DNA of 64,000 bases from Kocuria dechangensis (GTDB lineage Bacteria; Actinomycetota; Actinomycetes; Actinomycetales; Micrococcaceae), in NCBI RefSeq assembly GCF_014636775.1, contig NZ_BMEQ01000016.1:29323-93322 (forward strand), given 5' to 3'. The position numbers and the translations under genes are program-made. Under the pieces are notes generated by a model. The model was not told the DNA's origin. It saw only the letters and a program-made list of their open reading frames with translations, and did no database searches. Position 1 is the first letter of the stretch, and every line of letters starts with the position of its first letter. Below are positions 59,809 to 64,000 of this stretch, piece after piece.

Positions 59809-59815
59809 GCCGCCG

Positions 59816-59839
59816 GCGGCCCGCCCGCGGGCGGGCCGC
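59816..59839 (+). terminator. 24-base palindrome between glnA2 and glnE
   Basis: GCGGCCCGCCCG and CGGGCGGGCCGC abut 8 bases after the glnA2 stop. It can form a hairpin terminator or attenuator before glnE, which has only a weak SD. Confidence 0.6.
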
Positions 59840-59881
59840 GCGCCCTTCACCCGTGCCCGACACCCCCGGACGGACCGCGCC

Positions 59882-62800
59882 ATGACCCATCCTCCCCAGC
59901 ACGCGCCGTCGGCCGACGAGGCAGTCGCCTCCGGCCGGCTGATCAAGGTCGGCTTCGCCGACACCCGCAACGCCCAGCGCTGGCTCGGCTTCGCCGAGCT
60001 GGAGGAGGTGGACCGGGACCGGCTGCTCGAGGGCCTCGCCCTGGCCGCCTCGCCCGACGTCGCCCTGCAGCTCACCGTCCGGCTGCTGGAGCGCGCCCCG
60101 GAGCTGGCCGGGCGGATCAACGCCGGTACGGACGAGTCCGAGACGATGTTCCGGCTGCTGGGGGCCTCCGAGGCTCTCGGGGAGTTCCTGCTGCGCCGGC
60201 CCGAGCACCTGGACCTGCTCGCGGAGCCGGCCGCTGCCGAGCCCGACGAGATCCCCGCCGAGGAGCTGCGCGCCCACCTGCTGGTCGCGGTGGGCGCAGA
60301 CCCCACTGCCCGCACCCCCGTGGCCTCGGGCACCGGCGACGACGCCTACAGCGCCCTGCGCACCGCCTACCGGCGGGAGCTGGCCCGGATCGCCATCCGC
60401 GACGTCGGCGCCGTGCACCCCGTCGACCACATGCCCGCCGTCGGCCGGCAGCTGGCGGACCTCGCCGGCGCCGCCGTGGACGCCGCGCTCGCCGTCGCCC
60501 GGGCGGAGGCGGCCGGCACGTGGCCGGCCGCGAGCGTGGACCGGGTCCGGCTCGCCGTGATCGGGATGGGCAAGTGCGGGGCCCGTGAGCTCAACTACAT
60601 CTCCGACGTCGACGTCGTCCACGTCATGGCCGTCGACGACCCCGAGGGGGAGGCGCCCCTCGACCCCACCGAGGCCGGCGGCATCGCCACGGCCCTGGCC
60701 GCCGGCACCGCCCGGGCGATCATGGCCCGGGGCGGCGAGCCCCCGCTGTGGGAGCTGGACACGAACCTGCGCCCCGAGGGCAAGGACGGCCCGCTCGTGC
60801 GGACCCTGGAGTCCCACGTGCGCTACTACGAGCGCTGGGCCGAGTCCTGGGAGTTCCAGGCCCTGCTCAAGGCCCGCCCCATCGCCGGGGACCCCGAGCT
60901 GGGCCGGTCCTACCGGGAGGCCATCGAGCCGTTCGTGTGGCGCAGCTCGGCGCGGGAGAACTTCGTGGAGTCGGTCCAGGCCATGCGTCGCCGGGTCACG
61001 GACAACATCCCGGGGGCCGAGCGGGAGCGGCAGATCAAGCTGGGGCCGGGCGGGCTGCGCGACGTCGAGTTCACCGTCCAGCTGCTCCAGCTCGTGCACG
61101 GGCGCACGGACGAGCGGGTCCGCACGCAGGCCACCACGGACTCCCTCGCGGCCCTGTCCGAGGGCGGCTACATCGGGCGGGCCGACAGCGAGCGCTTCCA
61201 CGCCCACTACCGCTGGCTGCGCCTGCTCGAGCACCGGATCCAGCTGTTCCGGCTGCGCCGCACCCACCTGATGCCGAAGGACGAGCGCGAGCTCACGGTG
61301 ATCGCCCGCTCCGTGCGCGGGGCCGCCGACACCGCCCGGCCCTCCGCGGACCAGCTGCTCGAGGACTGGCGCCGGATCAAGCGCGACGTCCGCGGCATGC
61401 ACGAGCGGATCTTCTACCGCCCCCTGCTCGCCGCCCTCGCGCACCTGCCCGACACCGACACGCGGCTCTCCGACGAGTCCGTGCGGGACCGGCTCGCCGC
61501 CCTGGGCTACCGCGACCCCAAGGCCGCGGTGCGCCACATCGAGGCGCTCACCCGCGGCGTGAGCCGGCGCGCCGAGATCCTGCGCACGCTGCTGCCCGTC
61601 CTGCTCTCCTGGTTCGCGGACGGGGTCGACGCCGACGCCGGGCTGCTCGGCTTCCGCCGGCTGTCCGAGTCCCTGGGCACCACCCCGTGGTTCCTGCGCC
61701 TGCTGCGGGACTCCAACGCCGCCGCCGAACGGCTGTGCCAGATCCTCTCCAGCTCCCGCTACGTCGCGGACCTGCTGGAGAACTCCCCGGAGGCCACGGC
61801 CTGGCTCGGCGACGACGAGGCCCTGCGCCCGGTCCCGTTCGAGACGCTGTGGACCGAGATTCGCTCCCAGATGGCCCGCCACCCGGAGTCCGGCGAGGCC
61901 ATGCGGATGATCCGGCTGATCCGCCGCCGTGAGGAGCTGCGGGTGGCGCTCGCGGACACCTCCGGGCTGCTCGACGTCGAGCAGGTCGTCGCGGCGCTGT
62001 CCGACATCGACCGCGCCTGCATCCTCGGCGCCCTGCACGTCGCGGAGCGGGAGGTCTACGGTCAGCAGGGCCGGCTCGCCGACGTCCTCGTCGTCGCCAT
62101 GGGCCGGCAGGGCGGACGGGAGATCGGCTACGGATCGGACGCCGACGTCATGTACGTCTACGAGCCCGTGGACGACGCCGACCCGGACCAGGCCCGGAAG
62201 CAGGCCGAGACGCTGCTGCAGCGCATGGTCCAGCTGCTCAAGGCCCCGTGCACCCCGCCCATCGTGGCGGAGCGGGTGCTGGAGATCGACAACGACCTGC
62301 GGCCCGAGGGCAAGCAGGGGCCCATGGTCCGCTCCGTGGCCTCCTACGCCGAGTACTACTCGCGCTGGGCCGAGACCTGGGAGTTCCAGGCCCTCCTGCG
62401 GGCCCTGCCGCTGGCCGGCAGCGACGACCTCGCCGCCGCGTTCCGGCGCGTGGTGGACCGGCACCGCTACCCCGAGGAGTTCCCCGAGCGCCGGCTCCTG
62501 GAGATCCGGCGGATGAAGGCCCGCGTGGAGAACGAGCGGCTGCCCCGCGGCGCGGACCCGTCGCGCCACCTCAAGCTGGGCCGCGGGAGCCTCTCCGATG
62601 TCGAGTGGCTCGTGCAGACGCTGCAGCTCCAGCACGCGCACCGGGTCGAGGGGCTGCGCACCACGAGCACCCTCGGCGCGCTGCGGGCGGCGGAGCGGGC
62701 GGGCCTGATCACCGCCGAGGACGCGTCGGCGCTGACGGCCGCGTGGCGGCTGGCCACGGCCGCGCGCAACGGCAACGTGCTGCGCACCGGGCGCAGCTCG

Positions 62801-62950
62801 GACGTGCTGCCGGCCAAGCGGGCGGACCTGGAGGCGGTGGCCCGCTGGTGCGGCTACCCGCACGGTGGGGCCGCACAGCTCGAGGAGGACTACCTGCGCA
62901 CCACCCGCAAGGCACGGGCGGTCTTCGACCGGCTATTCTACGGGCAGTAG
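59882..62950 (+). CDS. glnE: Bifunctional glutamine synthetase adenylyltransferase/deadenylase
   Basis: GlnE adds and removes AMP on glutamine synthetase according to nitrogen state. The 1022-residue protein has two nucleotidyltransferase domains. The N-terminal one, usually deadenylating, has GMGKCGARELNYISDVDVV with Asp242 and Asp244. The C-terminal adenylating domain has AMGRQGGREIGYGSDADVMY with Asp753 and Asp755. Each is followed by a DxxLRPEGKxGP block (residues about 297 and 804) and a KLGPGGLRDVEF or KLGRGSLSDVEW segment. The gene follows glnA2 by 73 bases. Its probable substrate GlnA1 is not here; an IS110-type element lies downstream where glnA1 might be expected (inference). Confidence 0.96.
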   Translation: MTHPPQHAPSADEAVASGRLIKVGFADTRNAQRWLGFAELEEVDRDRLLEGLALAASPDVALQLTVRLLERAPELAGRINAGTDESETMFRLLGASEALGEFLLRRPEHLDLLAEPAAAEPDEIPAEELRAHLLVAVGADPTARTPVASGTGDDAYSALRTAYRRELARIAIRDVGAVHPVDHMPAVGRQLADLAGAAVDAALAVARAEAAGTWPAASVDRVRLAVIGMGKCGARELNYISDVDVVHVMAVDDPEGEAPLDPTEAGGIATALAAGTARAIMARGGEPPLWELDTNLRPEGKDGPLVRTLESHVRYYERWAESWEFQALLKARPIAGDPELGRSYREAIEPFVWRSSARENFVESVQAMRRRVTDNIPGAERERQIKLGPGGLRDVEFTVQLLQLVHGRTDERVRTQATTDSLAALSEGGYIGRADSERFHAHYRWLRLLEHRIQLFRLRRTHLMPKDERELTVIARSVRGAADTARPSADQLLEDWRRIKRDVRGMHERIFYRPLLAALAHLPDTDTRLSDESVRDRLAALGYRDPKAAVRHIEALTRGVSRRAEILRTLLPVLLSWFADGVDADAGLLGFRRLSESLGTTPWFLRLLRDSNAAAERLCQILSSSRYVADLLENSPEATAWLGDDEALRPVPFETLWTEIRSQMARHPESGEAMRMIRLIRRREELRVALADTSGLLDVEQVVAALSDIDRACILGALHVAEREVYGQQGRLADVLVVAMGRQGGREIGYGSDADVMYVYEPVDDADPDQARKQAETLLQRMVQLLKAPCTPPIVAERVLEIDNDLRPEGKQGPMVRSVASYAEYYSRWAETWEFQALLRALPLAGSDDLAAAFRRVVDRHRYPEEFPERRLLEIRRMKARVENERLPRGADPSRHLKLGRGSLSDVEWLVQTLQLQHAHRVEGLRTTSTLGALRAAERAGLITAEDASALTAAWRLATAARNGNVLRTGRSSDVLPAKRADLEAVARWCGYPHGGAAQLEEDYLRTTRKARAVFDRLFYGQ

Positions 62951-63086
62951 GGCCTTCTCCGGAGCGAGCTGCGGACACTTCGGAGACGTGGACGAGGGCC
63001 GCCGTGCTGGCTCTTCGGGCCGCGGCCGACCTGGCATGGCGGGCTGAGGACGAGGCCGTATTGTAGACGTTCCCGGCAATGAGATC

Positions 63087-63114
63087 GGGTGCCCCCGGCG
63101 CACCGGGGGCACCC
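63087..63114 (+). terminator. Hairpin downstream of glnE
   Basis: GGGTGCCCCCGG (63087-63098) pairs perfectly with CCGGGGGCACCC (63103-63114) around CGCA. It is the likely glnE terminator although 137 bases from the stop. Confidence 0.65.
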
Positions 63115-63170
63115 GCCGTCGCGGGCCAGTACACCTGATATGTAGGGGTTTCCTGTCAAGAGGGCAGGGT

Positions 63171-63210
63171 GAGGCGCCGTCCGGATGGCTTCCGGGCGGC
63201 GCCTCTTCTT
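63171..63210 (+). terminator. Long hairpin with T-rich tail in the IS flank
   Basis: GAGGCGCCG (63171-63179) and CGGCGCCTC (63197-63205), extended inward by CCGG/CCGG after one T-G pair, form a stem with a 7-base loop followed by TTCTT. It has terminator form but no gene directly upstream, so it may end a short transcript or belong to the IS non-coding end. Confidence 0.6.
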
Positions 63211-63437
63211 GGTCCGTCTCGGCACTGGTCCGGCAAGGGTGTCGGTGGCGACGCGCGGTCAGACTGATATGCGCGGGTTGGGTACCGCAGGACGGTGTTC
63301 GGCTGGAGCGGACCGCGTGTCTAGCATCGAGCGTCGCACCGCAACAGGGCACTGCGGGGCTGCTCATAGGTGTATCGCGGATCGCTCCACGCGCTGCCTG
63401 AGGATCAGCGTCGAGGGACCAGCTCAGGGGTGGCGGA

Positions 63438-64000
63438 TCAGTCCTCCATCACCGCCAGGGACCAGCACCACCCGGCCAGCTCCCGTGCGATGGCCACATT
63501 AGCCACGGTGGGTCGCTTCTTGCGCTCGAGCATCCGCACCCAGCGTTCGTGCAGCCGGCGGTTGCCGGCGTCGCCTCGGGCCCGGGCCGCGGCCGGGGCG
63601 TTGTCCCAGCGGGCGCGCATGGTGGCCCCGATGCGGTAGGCGGGGCGGTGGTGCCAGGCGGCCTCCACGAGCAGGCGGCGGGCGTGGGCGTTGCCGGTCT
63701 TGGTGATCGGCCCTTGTGCTCTGCTCGCCCCGGAGGAGTGCTCGGAGGGCACCAGGTCGAGGAAGGCGCCGATGGTGTTGCCGGTGAAGCGGTCCCAGTC
63801 ACCGATCTCCACGGCCAGTCCGAACCCGGTCAGCGTCGATATCCCGCGCAGGCAGCACAACCGGTGCACGACCGGGGTGAACGGGGAGTCGGCGGCCATC
63901 GCGGTGATCGCCGCATCCAACCGGTCGCGCCGTGCCAGGGTGGCCAGCACGGCCTCGTGCTCGGCGTCGAAGGCCATCCGGGTCGCCGGTGTTCCCAGCT
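63438..64000 (-). mobile_element. IS110-family transposase, C-terminal part (5' end outside window)
   Basis: The frame is open to the window edge, and the ATG at 63977 is internal. About 187 residues are visible. They match the C-terminal Transposase_20 part of IS110-family DEDD recombinases: RLCCLRGISTLTGFGLAVEIGDW, FLDLVPSEHSSGASRAQGPITKTGNAHARRLLVEAAWHHR, and the final KKRPTVANVAIARELAGWCWSLAVMED. This domain includes the serine and helix-rich region that works with the N-terminal RuvC-like domain. IS110 elements have no long terminal inverted repeats and carry a structured RNA in a non-coding end that guides target choice. The N-terminal half and other end are not seen. Whether the copy is intact cannot be judged. 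Confidence 0.88.

Larger units (their letters stand above)
62951..63437. other. Non-coding region between glnE and the IS110-type transposase
   Basis: 487 bases without a convincing gene. It contains two hairpins (63087-63114 and 63171-63210). A minus-strand TACAAT (63065 to 63060) could be a -10, with no matching -35. The right part is less G+C-rich than its surroundings (63121-63180 has 37 of 60 G+C by hand count), which suggests that the IS non-coding end begins in this stretch. I cannot place the exact IS boundary. Confidence 0.6.

Noticed and set aside
62865..63377. Small open frames in the glnE-IS gap on both strands
   Set aside because: No SD, no family resemblance, biased Arg/Pro composition, and they overlap hairpins.

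Overview
This window is strongly G+C-rich actinobacterial chromosome. It holds an almost unbroken run of housekeeping genes on both strands, with one partial insertion sequence at the right edge. Mycothione reductase, a class II (plant-type) DAHP synthase, GarA/FtsR-type genes, Wag31/DivIVA, polyphosphate glucokinase and GTG/TTG-rich starts all point to Actinobacteria. Protein style, and a MurE substrate motif that lacks the meso-DAP arginine, suggest Micrococcaceae, possibly Kocuria or a relative. The genus is an inference from memory, not from a search.

Layout. 1-2.2 kb: end of cmk, der, tRNA-Pro(GGG). 2.2-7.0 kb: a small membrane protein, an adenine/adenosine deaminase, and the conserved block gcvH - garA - ftsR - bifunctional nuclease - second MerR gene (the Rv1826-Rv1830 order of mycobacteria). 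7.0-14.6 kb: an orphan ParA ATPase, pyruvate carboxylase, a PaaK-like adenylate-forming enzyme and mycothione reductase. 14.6-25.1 kb: long-chain acyl-CoA synthetase, a membrane protein and a lipase/esterase, plsC, class II aroG, a PASTA Ser/Thr kinase, a LysM/transglycosylase protein, an Rv2175c-type DNA-binding protein and a polyprenyl diphosphate synthase. This region resembles the fadD15-aroG-pknL-Rv2175c-idsA neighbourhood of mycobacteria. 25.2-27.0 kb: DNA polymerase IV and a DUF3040 membrane protein.

27.3-47.7 kb is a complete division and cell-wall (dcw) cluster, all on the + strand: mraZ, rsmH, ftsL, ftsI, murE, murF, mraY, murD, ftsW, murG, murC, ftsQ, ftsZ, pgeF, yggS, sepF, yggT, divIVA. 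From murE to ftsQ most stops and starts overlap by 1-11 bases, which implies translational coupling. lspA, rluD, dnaE, hisD and nrdR follow. On the other side of a small intergenic transcription unit (candidate ~60-nt RNA, about 55085-55143) lie ppgK, map, a 58-residue SPOR-like protein, panB, a GlnA2-type glutamine synthetase and glnE. The window ends in the 3' part of an IS110-family transposase.

Functionally the window joins peptidoglycan precursor synthesis (murC-F, mraY, murG), the divisome (FtsL/I/W/Q/Z, SepF, DivIVA) and likely regulators of both (MraZ, FtsR, a PASTA kinase). It also carries central carbon and nitrogen control (pyruvate carboxylase, GarA, GlnE/GlnA2). I see no defence island, prophage, CRISPR array or secondary-metabolite cluster. 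The less-described material is intergenic: the candidate small RNA, a 22-bp perfect palindrome in the ftsZ leader, tandem repeats before mraZ, pgeF and ppgK, and a 14-bp palindrome in the fadD promoter.
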